From Lepidodermella squamata (Eukaryota; Gastrotricha): a stretch of 64,000 nt of DNA. Positions within the stretch are counted from its first letter, which is position 1. Each line of letters starts with the position of its first letter. Below the pieces are notes generated by a model. That model did not search any database, was not told the DNA's origin, and saw nothing but the letters and a program-made list of their open reading frames with translations. Position numbers and translations under genes: made by a program. Shown piece after piece: positions 32,151 through 43,276 of this stretch. The DNA lies in assembly GCA_047495785.1 (NCBI GenBank), contig JBLDXI010000029.1:1736001-1800000 (forward strand), given 5' to 3'.

Positions 32151-33448
32151 TCGGTCTGGCGGGAGAAAATTTCAAAATTTAACTGGAGTGAAATCCATTA
32201 TAGAACTAGAACTAGAAGTAATTAGAAAACACCCATTGTGAGGACGATGGATGCCGAGTTTTTAAGCATTTTCCGGCTATTCCTGGCACTAAAATCGCCA
32301 AAAATATCGTCAGCTAAAGCTCGCTGCGCTCGCCTTCGGGTTTAAGGTTGTTAGGAGATTATGCAACGGTGGCTTATTCAAGGTTCGACTATCGACCCTA
32401 CTAGTAGTTGCATAGAAACCATTTTATAAACAATGCTCCGCATCATCTCATTTATATAATTGCCTTGCCATTTTTTTGAGATATCAGACCCTCCTTCGGG
32501 GTGAATTTTAAAAAAATTGCCCGCTTCGCTCGTATGTGTGGCCAGATGTGTAGATGTGTTCAGATGTGTAGCACTTTTTTCTCAATACTGTCAGTTCCAG
32601 CATTGCTTATTAGCATCTTGAATTGATTGATACCGAAATGGAATTTGTCTTTCTCTAGCCAGCTTTTCGAATGTTTCCAAAAACGGAAAATTTGACATTT
32701 TTCTTAGTTTCGAGAATTTGAGACGGAAGTAAAGAGCTCTTATTTGAGCCAAATAACAATGCGACAATAGGAAGAAAACGGAGCGTACTAAAATAAAAGT
32801 AACGACAGTAAATAGTCAATTTTAGGAGGGTTAGCATGTGTTAGTTTTATTTATAATAGGCCCTCCGCCGGGCGGCGCTATAGGCACAGTGGATTAAAGA
32901 CAGCGAGTACAGTGTTGCCCTCCATGCTACTGAGGGCTCTAAACATAACCGGTTAATTAAATGAGCACATAACATTTAATATTTTTGTTTTTGTATTATA
33001 TGTTTTTTTTTCTTTTTATATATGTATTTTTGTTTCTTTACTGGATCATATAAAAGTAGAAAATTGCCGGTGAGTTCGGTGAGTCGGTCGTCGAGTCGAT
33101 CGTTGACGTCGTCGGTGTGCACCGGGTTTCAGGGCAGATCAAGGCTCAGCAGGGCCCGAGACTCAAGGCTCAATGTCTGGAAGAGCAGCAAAATATTAGC
33201 TAATTTAGCTCAGTACTTACGGAATGCGGGCAGAAGGCAAATGACTCATGTAGGACTGAAGGCTCAGGGCTAGGCTCATGTAGATCTGAAGGCTCAAGGC
33301 TCGGCGTCACAGGAGTCACAGGGTCTGAAACGACTAGAGGAGGCATTAATTTTATCGAAGGCTTAGTTACCCTTTCAATCTCAAGGCGGGGCTCGGGTCC
33401 AAGGCAGCGCATCAAGGTCCTATAGGCACAAAAAGAGCAACAAGGCAG

Positions 33449-36349
33449 TTATTTCTTAGGCTTGAAGAAAGCGGTTATTTTGTGGCAGTCTGATTTCGCA
33501 GGTTTAACATATTGTCGCAGATGCCAGGCTGGACAGTGCTGTTCTAGCATTCGTTTCGCGAAAACATCGGGTTGCTGGCTCGCAACGTATTCAAGGTATT
33601 GTTGCATGCCGTTGTCAGCTTCAACACATCGGACAGCGTATCGGGACATTGCGCTTTCGAAAACATCGCTGATCGCTTTGACACCAGCTTCGACCACCAC
33701 CCCGAACGGGTCACATTCGAGTGGCAAATTGAGCGCGGCTCTTAGCCCGCATACCTGGAAGTTGAACAGGCGAAGTTCAGTCGATTTCGACATGCAGAAC
33801 CAGGCTGGTGCTCCGTAGCTTAATACGCTGTCGATCAGAACGCGGCTGAACTTGACACACAGCTCGGAGGGTAACACCTTTCTTTTGGCAATTCCGTACA
33901 AGCTAGCAGCTCTTGGTTTCGTTTTCGCCGATAGTCGATCCAGGTGACGTTCCCAGGACAGTTTCGTCGTAATCGTCACACCGAGGTATTTCACCTCACT
34001 AACCTGTGGGATGCGCTGGCCACCGATCGTTAGCAGGACAGTTGGCGACGAAGCCCCATGATGGCCTATGATTAAGCATTCGCATTTTGATGGGTTGAGC
34101 TCCAGTCGCCATCTCGTGCACCAGGCCTCTGTTGATCGGAGGCGCGTTTGTAGCCTCGCAACGCTCTGCTCATAGTGTGGCCCCCAAGCCCAATTCGCAG
34201 CATCATCAGCGTAAGTACCAGCACCAACGCTCCTTCTGCCGTCGTCCGGTTGAACGGTAAGCGGCTGCATTTCGGCTGTGTAGAAAATGAACAGCAGCGG
34301 ACTGAGTGGACTGCCCTGGGGAACTCCGCACTTAACCTGTTGTGGCTCACTTAGCTCGTTGCCGACTCGTACTCGAAAGGATCTGTCGTTGAGAAAGTTG
34401 GCCACCCAGCGGACAAGGGGATCAGGAGCTCCAGCCTCCTTGAGCTTCTGTATAAGGCCGGCGTGCCATACGGTGTCAAAGGCAGCCTTGAAATCCAGAA
34501 ATACCGCCACCAGTTTTCCGTGGAGAGCCATTGCAAGGGCTGCATCGCTGATCAATCTAAACAGCGGGTCCACTGCTCCCCTGCGTCGCCTAAACCCGAA
34601 TTGATGGTCTGGTAAGAGTTTGTTTTTCTCAAGAAAGTCATAGAGCATCATGGCGACCAAAGACTCGAGAAGTTTGGCAAACGCTGGTAGAAGCGAGACA
34701 GGTCGGTAGGACTCTGGGAGCCGGCCATCTTTGCCCTCCTTTAGGATCGGGACCACGACAGCCATTTTCCATTCCGCCGGGATGTAGCCAGTGGCTAAAC
34801 AAAGTTCGAAGGCGTATTTGAGGTGACGGCGCAGTCCTGGACCGCCGTTTTTGAGGATTACATTTAATATGTTGTCATGTCCAGGCGCCTTGTTCTTGAG
34901 ACGTCGGAGAAGTGCTCTCATCGTAATACGCGGAATTTTTATCGGCAATACTTCGGGTATCTTTTCCAGCGGTTTCGAGAGAGGGTCATCTGCGACTGTC
35001 TTTTCCACCTGCTCCCAAAAGGCAATATCCTCCGGCCGCTTTGATGTGTTCGGCGCTCCGCTAACAACCTTCGCAAATATGGCCGCAATCAACTGCGCTT
35101 TCGATTTATCGTCGGTCACCGCGAGGCCTGTTTTCTGATCGATCAGCCCTGCTAGCCTTTTGCACCGTTTTAAACGATTGAACCTTGCCGCTAGCATTCG
35201 CCAGGCCGTCTGGCTTTGCTGCTGACCTTCTCGGAATCGCTGTGCCATCAAACGAAGATTTTTCTCGCAGTCTTTTGCTTGCTCTTTGCCGATCAGTTGC
35301 TTAAGTTCCCGATTGATTCGATTCACCTCGGTTTTCACTTCAGCCGAGATTGTTGCCGCATATAAGCGCTGAAGTTGATTACGTTGATCCAAGAGCGATC
35401 CAATTTCCGAGTTCATATTGAACGTAGGTAGCTTACTAGCTTTGCACTTCGGCGCAATTGCGTCCGTCACTCGGGAGACTGTTTCGGCTATTGTCGCCAC
35501 ATATCTCCCAATCGATTGAATCAGATCGCCGGCCCTTGGTTTAACCGGCTCGACCTGGGTCTCCATTGCTTGATCGAGCTCGTTTCTTAGCCGAGTCCAG
35601 TTCATTGCCTTGAAATTAATTCTGACGGAATCCTGTTGTGATTTCAGCGGGACAGCAGTTGACGAGAATTTTACGTCTAGCCGAGTTGCTAAGTGATCAC
35701 TACCATAGAAGTCCTCGACGGATGGGCTGTTAAGAACAGTGTGCCGCGCGGCGTCATTGGCGAGCCATATATCTATTTGGCGACCCACGCCCTTCGGTGA
35801 AAAATGTGTGGGGGTACCATCGCTAAGCAGCGAAATCCCCGAGGCCCTGTTGAATTCCGCTAAAATCCTTCCATATCTATTTGATGGGGGAGGGCCTGTC
35901 AACAAGTCATCGTGCCAGGCGTTTAGATCCCCAGCGAAAATGCACGGTACATCAGAGCACAAAATGCTATCGAGAAAAGAGACGTCCAGATCTTTTTTGC
36001 CTGGGGACACGTAACCAGTTCCTACAATTAGTTTCTGCCCTGATTTATTAATCAGCGTGACCGCGAGCCATTCGCTGTGGGGTGTACTGTACTCATGAAA
36101 TTCCTGGGCTAGAAATATATTATTTTTAACAAAAATGGCAACGCCGCCGTAGGTCGAAGGGACATTCGATATCTGTCTTCCACGGTCCTTCCTAAATAAT
36201 TGATAGCCTGGTAGTTCGAAGTCAGTTTGAGTGGAAAAATGTGATTCGTTTATAATAATTATATCAGCACCTAGATCAAGAGCTAGTTTTATCAATTCTT
36301 GTTTTCGAGTTTTTAACCCTCTCGAGTTCCATTGAATTACGACGACCAT
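33449..36349 (-). CDS. LINE ORF2: APE endonuclease and reverse transcriptase
   Basis: A 966-aa open frame. The N-terminal AP-type endonuclease (about 1-230) shows IQWNSRGLKTRKQEL, IIINESHF, YGGVAIFV, IFAGDLNAWH and a terminal SDHLATRL. The reverse transcriptase (about 480-760) shows VVPILKEGKDGRLPESYRPV, FLDFKAAFDTVWH, GVPQGSPLSPLLF and the catalytic GTYADDA. No RNase H domain is obvious and no internal stop was seen. The ATG lies inside the last codons of ORF1 (13-nt overlap), implying termination-reinitiation as in related LINEs. Confidence 0.92.
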   Translation of the reverse strand: MVVVIQWNSRGLKTRKQELIKLALDLGADIIIINESHFSTQTDFELPGYQLFRKDRGRQISNVPSTYGGVAIFVKNNIFLAQEFHEYSTPHSEWLAVTLINKSGQKLIVGTGYVSPGKKDLDVSFLDSILCSDVPCIFAGDLNAWHDDLLTGPPPSNRYGRILAEFNRASGISLLSDGTPTHFSPKGVGRQIDIWLANDAARHTVLNSPSVEDFYGSDHLATRLDVKFSSTAVPLKSQQDSVRINFKAMNWTRLRNELDQAMETQVEPVKPRAGDLIQSIGRYVATIAETVSRVTDAIAPKCKASKLPTFNMNSEIGSLLDQRNQLQRLYAATISAEVKTEVNRINRELKQLIGKEQAKDCEKNLRLMAQRFREGQQQSQTAWRMLAARFNRLKRCKRLAGLIDQKTGLAVTDDKSKAQLIAAIFAKVVSGAPNTSKRPEDIAFWEQVEKTVADDPLSKPLEKIPEVLPIKIPRITMRALLRRLKNKAPGHDNILNVILKNGGPGLRRHLKYAFELCLATGYIPAEWKMAVVVPILKEGKDGRLPESYRPVSLLPAFAKLLESLVAMMLYDFLEKNKLLPDHQFGFRRRRGAVDPLFRLISDAALAMALHGKLVAVFLDFKAAFDTVWHAGLIQKLKEAGAPDPLVRWVANFLNDRSFRVRVGNELSEPQQVKCGVPQGSPLSPLLFIFYTAEMQPLTVQPDDGRRSVGAGTYADDAANWAWGPHYEQSVARLQTRLRSTEAWCTRWRLELNPSKCECLIIGHHGASSPTVLLTIGGQRIPQVSEVKYLGVTITTKLSWERHLDRLSAKTKPRAASLYGIAKRKVLPSELCVKFSRVLIDSVLSYGAPAWFCMSKSTELRLFNFQVCGLRAALNLPLECDPFGVVVEAGVKAISDVFESAMSRYAVRCVEADNGMQQYLEYVASQQPDVFAKRMLEQHCPAWHLRQYVKPAKSDCHKITAFFKPKK

Positions 36350-37968
36350 AGTACTTTGAGTTGTTCAACTAATTGTCTGTTGTTTGCTTGGAGAATTTGG
36401 TTGAAGTTTTCCTGCACCTTATTAATAACGATTGGACATACCTGCTCAATGACGTCGTTCAGGTTGAAGTCGCGATTGATTGTTGGCTTACCTCGAGACC
36501 ATTGGTTCGTCTGCTGGAGGAACGGTTGCGGTTGTTGGAACCTGTGTGTTATCTGGGCAATGTTTTCGCGTATTTTCTCGCGAACAGCGTCTCTGGCCTT
36601 GATATAGGCCGAGCAGCCGCGGTAGGCAGCCGAGTGGCCGGCCTCCTGGCAGTTCGCACAAAATCGAGTGTCTTCTTTATCCTTTGATGGGCATTGTTCG
36701 TAATCGTGGTCTTCGGCACAGTGAGCGCAGGCAAGCGACACAGCTTTGCAGTCGCGGTCGAGATGTTCGTAAGACTGGCACCTGCCGCAGCGCGGGATGT
36801 GGGGGTCAGGTTTCATCAGACGGCCTCTGAGAAAGCGTGATTGCAGCTCGACTTTGCCTTCCGCGAAATCTTTCGCAACATTTGCGTCCTTAAAAATCAA
36901 AATGACATTGCAATGTGGGTGTTTGAGGTCTTTCCTCGTTGGGATGGCGTCTTCAAGCGTAGAGCTCCAATCACGCTTCAGGTCGGCGATCGGAAACCAT
37001 CGCGGGTAATTAGTGCAGAGGCCAGCTCTACCTTCTCGCTCTGCGATTTCTTGAGCGGATAACTGGCGTCGCGATTTATCTTCAGCCTGTTCTGCTGCTT
37101 TTTCTTTGAAGAGCTCGTAGTACCTTCGAGATCGGTGGACCTTGAGGTTACCGCCCATAGCGCCTACCGGCCAAGATTCGCTCTTGAGAAGGAATTCCGC
37201 ATCCTTTTCTGTTCGACAAACAATGCGCACGCCGCCGCGACCTAGACCCTGGGCTATCTCTAACTTGATGTTCGGAAACAAATTGAGGAACTCTTTTTCG
37301 ACTTTTTCTGCCGAGAATTCTCGCGGTAAGTTGTCCAAGTGGACAGCTCGAGCTTCGCGCGCTTTTTGTATGTTGATTTCACGTTCAGTTAAATCCTTAC
37401 TTTGTTGCTGACTCAGAAGCGGGTTGAACCACTTGGTAGGGGTCTGATGAGACGCTTGTTGGTGCTGGGGACCAGTTGCTCGGCCTTGGGATTGACCGGT
37501 GTTAGCAGAGAATTCGATTCGGAGGCGCTTTTTTCGCGGGCCTGCCGGCGATGGCGTACTGTCGCGAAGGATAGTGTCAATTTTGTTCGCTAGCTCAGGC
37601 ATTACGTATAACACGCAGAGACGAGCTAGCTCGTTGACTCCAACTGCGGCGCTCAGCTTGGATCGCCAAGCTTCGTTCAGCAAGCTTAGATAGAAGTACT
37701 GCTCGGGTTCAGCTAGCGCTTGCCATTTGCTTGTCAGCAAAGCTTTGTCCGTTGTTTTATTGATAATAAATTGCGCATGGGCCTGCAATTTCTCTTCTAA
37801 TTTGATACTGGGATTGTTGACAGCCGCGAAGTTCTCGGTCAAGCTCCGAAATTCGTCGGGTATCGCAGACAGTGACCCTTCGGACAGGATGGCGTCGATA
37901 AAATCGATCATCTCGTCCTCATCTTGAAAGAGGATTGTGCCACCGTCGGGGGCTTCCTCTTCCGACAT
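36337..37968 (-). CDS. LINE ORF1: gag-like protein with CCHC zinc knuckles
   Basis: 543 aa from the first true ATG at 37968 (the longer open frame begins at a TTG). The N-terminal part is acidic. The middle has an RNA-binding-like segment (HLDNLPREFSAEKVEKEF, LGRGGVRIVCRTEKDAEF). The C-terminus has three knuckles: CGRCQSYEHLDRDC, CAHCAEDHDYEQC and CANCQEAGHSAAYRGC. The role is RNA binding and particle formation for the LINE. It ends 13 bases inside ORF2. Confidence 0.88.
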   Translation of the reverse strand: MSEEEAPDGGTILFQDEDEMIDFIDAILSEGSLSAIPDEFRSLTENFAAVNNPSIKLEEKLQAHAQFIINKTTDKALLTSKWQALAEPEQYFYLSLLNEAWRSKLSAAVGVNELARLCVLYVMPELANKIDTILRDSTPSPAGPRKKRLRIEFSANTGQSQGRATGPQHQQASHQTPTKWFNPLLSQQQSKDLTEREINIQKAREARAVHLDNLPREFSAEKVEKEFLNLFPNIKLEIAQGLGRGGVRIVCRTEKDAEFLLKSESWPVGAMGGNLKVHRSRRYYELFKEKAAEQAEDKSRRQLSAQEIAEREGRAGLCTNYPRWFPIADLKRDWSSTLEDAIPTRKDLKHPHCNVILIFKDANVAKDFAEGKVELQSRFLRGRLMKPDPHIPRCGRCQSYEHLDRDCKAVSLACAHCAEDHDYEQCPSKDKEDTRFCANCQEAGHSAAYRGCSAYIKARDAVREKIRENIAQITHRFQQPQPFLQQTNQWSRGKPTINRDFNLNDVIEQVCPIVINKVQENFNQILQANNRQLVEQLKVLWSS

Positions 37969-38410
37969 GATTGAGCTACTGGGCAAGCCTGGTTAGTCCT
38001 GGCCTGTTTTAATTAGAAAAGGTTAGGGTGATTAAGGGAGAGGAGAAATGTAATGCTGGCTCGGTGCCAGTATGTATTTTCTAGCTGGGCTACTGAAATA
38101 AACAAAAATTGAGAGAAAAAAGTGGAGAAAAAGCTCGTGCTTTTCAAACGAAAAAAGCGATGTGAGGAGGGTTTGGAACCCTTTTTTACCGAAAAATCGT
38201 AAAATTTCTCGCTTCGCTCTTGTCATGGGTCAAAATTCCAGCTAACTTCCCTCCATGTCAAGCTAATGTTACTGATTTCGCGAGGGAGCGTAGCGAGCGA
38301 GCGGAATTTTTGTGGAGCTCAACATAGGAACACAACAGCTCAAAAATCCTACTTCGCACACCGCACACTAACTGAATGTGTAAAAAGCAGATCTAAATAT
38401 CACCCGATTT

Positions 38411-40107
38411 TCAAAGGTTGTCCACGATAATACAGTCATTACGGTAAGAAAAAGATTTAGGTACTTCGAGATCCTTGATTCGAACTACTTCAAATTCATT
38501 TAGCAACTGAGCAGGAATGGCTAAGAAGCGCCGAGAAAAAGCTTCTGTCGAAACTTTACGCACTACCAGCACAATGTCGTCGTCCAGTTTCAAAATGGCT
38601 TGAATTATGCCGAAAGAAGGACAATTCGGAGCAGAGAACCAATTAGAAGTAGATTTACCTAACATCACAGCTAATTTGTTAGTGAAGAAACCACCATAAT
38701 ATTCGACATCGGTGTAATATTCTACAATTTGCGGAAGACTAAGGGAGCTGGCTACAGCTGCTGTGAACAGTTCTGAAGAAGGCTGAAATCTGAGCGCTGT
38801 TGTTTGAAAGTCTGAATCATTGGTGAAGAAATTAAGAACTTGCAAGCAGAAGCTGAAGCGACCTGTTTTGAAACATTATTAAAGCTGTGCACGTAAGTTC
38901 CATTAAGTTCCATTCTAATTTCAAGTTTGAACGCGCCCTTGCGCGATTCAAATCCCACGTGCACAGCTTTAATAATGCTTCAAAACAGGTCGCTTCAGCT
39001 TCTGCTTGCAAGTTCTTAATTTCTTCACCAATGATTCATTAAGTTCATAGTCAACAATCTGGGTAACATAGTGAACTAAATGATAAAATTTGGTTTGAAT
39101 AATCTTTAAATCATAAATGCGAACAACCGTTCTTAAAAACTTGCCAATAGTAATTCTAAGAGAGGAAATACCAGTAAGGTATAGAATAGGAGACATGCAT
39201 GTAGAGGCGATTGCAACAGAATAGGCAAAGCACAAATATTGTTCGGATTCAAAAAAATTAGAATTAGTTATTTTAGCGATGGAGTCCAATCAAAATTTTA
39301 AAAATTATGCAATATTTGTTCATGATTCCAAGTATGTGATATCAAAACGATAAATAACAGCCTTTCACGTTCTTTCATGTTTTCGCATTGCAGAATGACT
39401 TTGATTGATACCAGTAGCGATTTGGCGGTACGCAGAGCGGTCTCAGTGAAGCACCGGACAAAATCAGCTCGAGGTACTACGCATTTGCGGCATGTCGAAT
39501 TTTTCTTCGAAACACACGTTTGCATGCCAGCCAAATCATGTGCTGCGAGAGAGTCGGCCGTAATCGCTACGAGTACACATTTAGCCGCGCCAGTCGCCAG
39601 TTCGATGGGGAGGTTGAAATCGTACAGAACCCTCATCAAAACATTATCAAGGTCTGCAATTCAAAATTGTAATAGAAATTCAATATCAATTCAAAATTTC
39701 AATAAGATAAAATCATAGGCGAACTTAGGAGCAGTTTTAGTAGCTCCACTGCCAAGATCTTTAGCGTTAGCGATGGCAAGCAAGAAAACGTTTGGTGCGG
39801 GGTCGCACAGGCCAGATTCCGCGAAACTCCAAGAAAATATTGCGTGTTTTTGATTAGCCGCGAAAGGCCCCAGTGCGTCGGAAAATGTCATTTCATCGTA
39901 AAATATTACAATAGGAACGACAATTGAAGCCATGGTGAGGGAGGTCAAACGCTGAACCTGGCGACCCTGAATCATAGATCTCATAGAATCAGTCAAGTTA
40001 CAAGGCAGCAATTTTTCTTTCGCAAAACTAGCTGTGAAATCAGAGCTTTGAGTCAAAATCGCTTTTACTTGGGGCCCAGGAGGTAGGTAATAAAATTGAT
40101 TCAACAA
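38411..40107 (-). pseudogene. decayed DNA transposase, possibly CMC/EnSpm-like
   Basis: Four minus-strand fragments read in order from 40107 to 38411. The first has VVPIVIFYDEMTFSDALGPF, then HAIFSWSFAE and VFLLAIANAKDLGSG. The second has ITADSLAAHDLAGMQ and CRKCVVPRADF. The third has TKFYHLVHYVTQIV. The fourth has TDVEYYGGFF. The sequence D-x4-x-LG...KH, then a conserved Asp-Ser/Asn-x-x-AH and CR-C, then HYLVHY recalls a CMC-type superfamily, which is an inference from motif order only. Gaps, frame changes and an 82-bp inverted duplication inside it show it is not functional as it stands, unless some gaps are introns. Confidence 0.5.
38813..39038. repeat. 82-bp near-perfect inverted repeat, 62-bp spacer
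   Basis: 38813-38894 and 38957-39038 are inverted copies with one mismatch by eye. They run from TGAATCATTGGTGAAG to AAGCTGTGCACGT. The repeat falls inside the transposase remnant and duplicates a piece of it in reverse, so it arose by a local inverted duplication. It could fold into a long hairpin. Confidence 0.85.
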
Positions 40108-40295
40108 TTCCGGTTCGACATCAACCCATTGCTATGAATGATACATGAAAAATAAAATACTAAAACTATTTATTAAATATTAAACTATGGAGAACTTATA
40201 AACCTTTTAGGTAACATCACGGCGTCATTACATAGTCATTACACTTCTACCTTTCCGACGACCTATCGCTCGATCCTGTTGAAGTAAACAAGTCG

Positions 40296-42049
40296 AAATC
40301 ATTGAAGGCTGGCCGCCGTGCGATTGAAGTTGACCAGCCCGGCATTATCGATTGCATTGTGAATCTTGTTGAGCGCAAGCACGCCATGGTCGCCGCGAAT
40401 AAGCGTCACGGTGAGGATGCTGCAGCTGGTGTTACGCTCGATGAATGCGTTGAAGAGTGTCAGCTGAACGGTTTTAAGTGCAGCCGCTCTTCCGTTTATC
40501 GACTGTTTCCGGCTTCTAACAAGAAACACAAGAATTCTGCGAAGACGCATCGCGCTGTCATTGGTTTGAAGTTACGGCCCAAGCGCTGCGATCTGCGAAA
40601 AGGCGATGAAAACTCGATCATCATCGGAATGCGCGCATAACGTACCTCGACGAGTTGATGCTGCAGTTTCCTGATGACTTCACCTTTTTTAGCTGCGATA
40701 ACAAAAACTCGATCGTCGTTGGTGACACGTGCGTGACCAAGTTGTGCCAAAACAAGTACTACTACTTCGAAGGTGAACAGCCGAATTTGCCCGACCACAA
40801 CTTTCCGGCTGATAAACACCTGAAAATTGTCCCCGCCGGCTACGAAAGACGCGAGCAGCCGTACGTGAGCGATTCTGGCCGCGTCAAGTGGCGCAACGCG
40901 GAGGTCGTCGTCGTAAACCGGTGCAGGATTTTCAACGAGTGCGGCATAGCTGATCACGTGAGTGACCTCGCCACTCATGCCCTGAAAAATTCGCCCCGCG
41001 GAGGCGCACCATGCTTCGTTCTCGTCGTCGACGCCGGACCCGACTGGCGGATCGAATATCCTAATGTGCGGTATATGTATTGGCGCTTGTTTTGCGAACT
41101 CGGCCTCGAGGCGATGATTGTCGCGCATTATGCTCCAGGATACAGTTTTCGAAATAAGGTAAATAATATTGGTCACAAATAAAATCTCAGGAATTTTCTA
41201 AAATTTAATAAACTTTTAAAATTTATTGAATAAACAAAATAAAAACAATTTATTTTCATGTTTTATTAGATTGAACGTTGATGGTCGAAGAGCAATCGGC
41301 TTTTAGTTGGCCACACTACGTCTCATCCGGACAAATGGCTGGATCAACATCCTCTGGCAAAGGACAAGCCGGTACGCGAACGATTAGCCGCCGAGTGCGC
41401 GCTCAAACTCGTGACTGAGCTCATCAATGGGAAACCGGCGGAGAAAGGCGTGCTCTTCTACTGCGTGGCTGAGCGCGCCGCGGCCGACCCGCGTTTCGTC
41501 ATCACCCCCGCGGAGCCGAACCCGGTGGCTGTCGAGCAATATCAGGACTTGTACGAAGACCTGATTCTCATGGAAAAGCACATCGACCTGTAAGCCTTTT
41601 TTCTTTCATTAATTTATTTTCAAATTTTGAAGCAGAAATTAATTTTTTTTTCAAAAAAATTCAAAAAAATTGAATGCTAAAATTAAATTATTATTTTTTT
41701 CAATTTCAGCCGCTGCGGCCAGTTCTGTTTTACTCGGTGCGAGGATTCAGCCTGCGTACATTGCGGACAGCATCCGCCGCCCGCCTCCGGCCTGTGGAAG
41801 TACCTGAATCAACACGGCGTCCCCGACCCCGAGACGACGATTCTCGGCCGGGTCAATACAAGAAATTCGCCGATTGAAGCCCGGCAACGCAGCGCTGCTG
41901 TTGAGGCAACGAATTCGCGGCCGCCGGCTGTACGTTGCGAAATTTGCCCATCATATAGCTTTTTCAGCGAGATCCACAAAACCAGGCACACTAATATGAT
42001 GCATCCCGAAATTTTGAAAAAAGGAAATAAAAAATGTCGGAAAGATTGA
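40296..42049 (+). pseudogene. DDE transposase-like gene with C-terminal zinc finger, broken
   Basis: Coding pieces: about 40296-40640 (helix-turn-helix-like CSRSSVYRLFPASNKKH); 40630-41158 (YLDELMLQFPDDFTFFSCD, VVDAGPDWR, IVAHYAPGYSFRN); 41272-41589 (IER-stop-WSKSNRLLVG, then a helical part); and 41710-42049 (CGQFCFTRCEDSACVHCG and a C2H2-like CEICPSYSFFSEIHKTRH). The last intron joins in frame (CT|C). Active relatives have N-x-ER-x-WS after the APGYS motif. Here the codon between IER and WS is TGA, one change from CGA, and a frameshift separates the first two pieces. GC-rich codon use differs from the neighbours, suggesting a foreign element. The precise family is not recognised. Confidence 0.55.
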
Positions 42050-42169
42050 TAATATGCGAGTTAAGATTTATTTTTGAAAAACGTTTGACAAATAAAGAGG
42101 CGGCATAATATTTGAAATTGTTGTTCATTTTGTTCCTATTCGCTTTTCGAAAACAACGTGTGTTGTATA

Positions 42170-42500
42170 CGTGCACAGTCCCTCCATTGTGTGTGAATCG
42201 CGCGACGGGACTGGCGCTGAGAAGGCGGCGGACCGCACACTGTGTGGGGGTGGGACTGGCACTGCGAGGCGGCGGGCCGCCCGCGGTTTTGGTTACGAAC
42301 GCGAGCGGGCCTCATGCTGGGCTATAAATTTGACGACAAACAGCGTTTCACCTATTTATATAGCAAATTTGAGGCTGCTCCCATGTGTAACAGTCTACTA
42401 TGGCCTGCCGTCAACTCCGCCGCCAACCCACACCTGCACCGGCCTGCCACGGCCTGCCACTGATTGCTGCGTTTCGGCATGGCCCCTAAGCGGTACGTGT
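42170..42500. other. GC-rich stretch without recognised gene
   Basis: Repeated GGGACTGGCNCTG and GGCGGCGGRCCGC words and CGGCCTGCCACGGCCTGCCAC stand out in composition from the AT-rich flanks. An open frame crosses it but has no family features. Confidence 0.35.
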
Positions 42501-42630
42501 CGTCCGAAAAATCGCATCGGCCAGATCAGGCGCCGTGGATTTGTTCATCAATTCCAGGAAGTAGTTAACGAGCCAGAATATAAAGCTGTGGTAACAAAAG
42601 TTGAAAAATATCCACATAAATCGAAACAAA

Positions 42631-42951
42631 TTACGTAAAAATGAAATTGATAAGAGCTTCTGTTGCTCTCAGCCTGTATTTGAGAACGAAGAGAAATGTC
42701 TCGAATTTCGAACGCAACAGTTCGACATCAGGCTTCCGCTCAGTAGGTTCTGCAGCGGTTTCTCCCTGCGGCTCCAAGACATGGTCATCGTCAGGCGGAT
42801 GATTCGCTGGTGAAGGCGGATGGCCAATCTCTTCCACGCGACGAGCCGGGTCGTACTGGCACTCCTTATGATGCTTATCCATGGCCGCTTTCTTAACGCA
42901 ATAAAATTCACAACCATTTTCCTTGAATGGGCAAGTTCGGTTCGACGCCAT
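42631..42951 (-). CDS. small protein with TRAF-type zinc finger
   Basis: A 106-aa frame from ATG 42951. The N-terminus carries CPFKENGCEFYCVKKAAMDK, then HHKECQYDP, which is the TRAF/SIAH-type pattern C-x5-6-C-x11-H-x3-C. An acidic Pro-rich linker and a helical end (RSKFETFLFVLKYRLRATEA) follow. The TAA stop overlaps a possible GTAATT donor, so a further exon cannot be excluded. Function unknown; in TRAF/SIAH proteins this finger mediates protein binding. Confidence 0.5.
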   Translation of the reverse strand: MASNRTCPFKENGCEFYCVKKAAMDKHHKECQYDPARRVEEIGHPPSPANHPPDDDHVLEPQGETAAEPTERKPDVELLRSKFETFLFVLKYRLRATEALINFIFT

Positions 42952-43276
42952 TAGTAACAATAATCTAAAAACCACTCGCTAAACGAACACAATAATACCC
43001 GGTTTTCATAATATGATTCGCTAATTATTTCTACCAGAAACAAAGCAAGGAGAGTAAGTGAGTGCAAAGAATGCGTAAGGCATTTAAGAACTGAGCGTTA
43101 TAAATGATATGAGTAATTTGGCACATAGTCCGAAAAATGAAAAAATCTGTAATAAGACTGAGCAATATTCCAGAACGATGAGTGCGCGCGAAGAATGGAA
43201 CAATTTGGAAAATGTAACATACGAGTCATACGTCATCAAGTCAAAAGGATTGCATGCAAATGCAACGTTCGGGTGT

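Larger units (their letters stand above)
32985..38040 (-). mobile_element. non-LTR retrotransposon (LINE), Jockey/I-like, near full length
   Basis: Two overlapping ORFs on the minus strand, a 5' leader and an A-rich 3' end (about 32985-33020, A runs broken by CATAT and TAC) define the element. The 3' untranslated part at 33200-33330 holds repeats of GAAGGCTCA/AAGGCTC. The outer limits are approximate, and no target duplication was identified. The CpG- and GC-rich coding sequence contrasts with the AT-rich surroundings. Confidence 0.75.

Noticed and set aside
40496-41176. 226-aa minus-strand open frame
   Set aside because: It mirrors the transposase-like plus-strand frame, which has motif support. 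GC-rich codon use leaves the complement open by chance.
42112-42638. GC-rich open frames in the 42.1-42.6 kb stretch
   Set aside because: Open in several frames because of composition. No domain, leader or splice logic.
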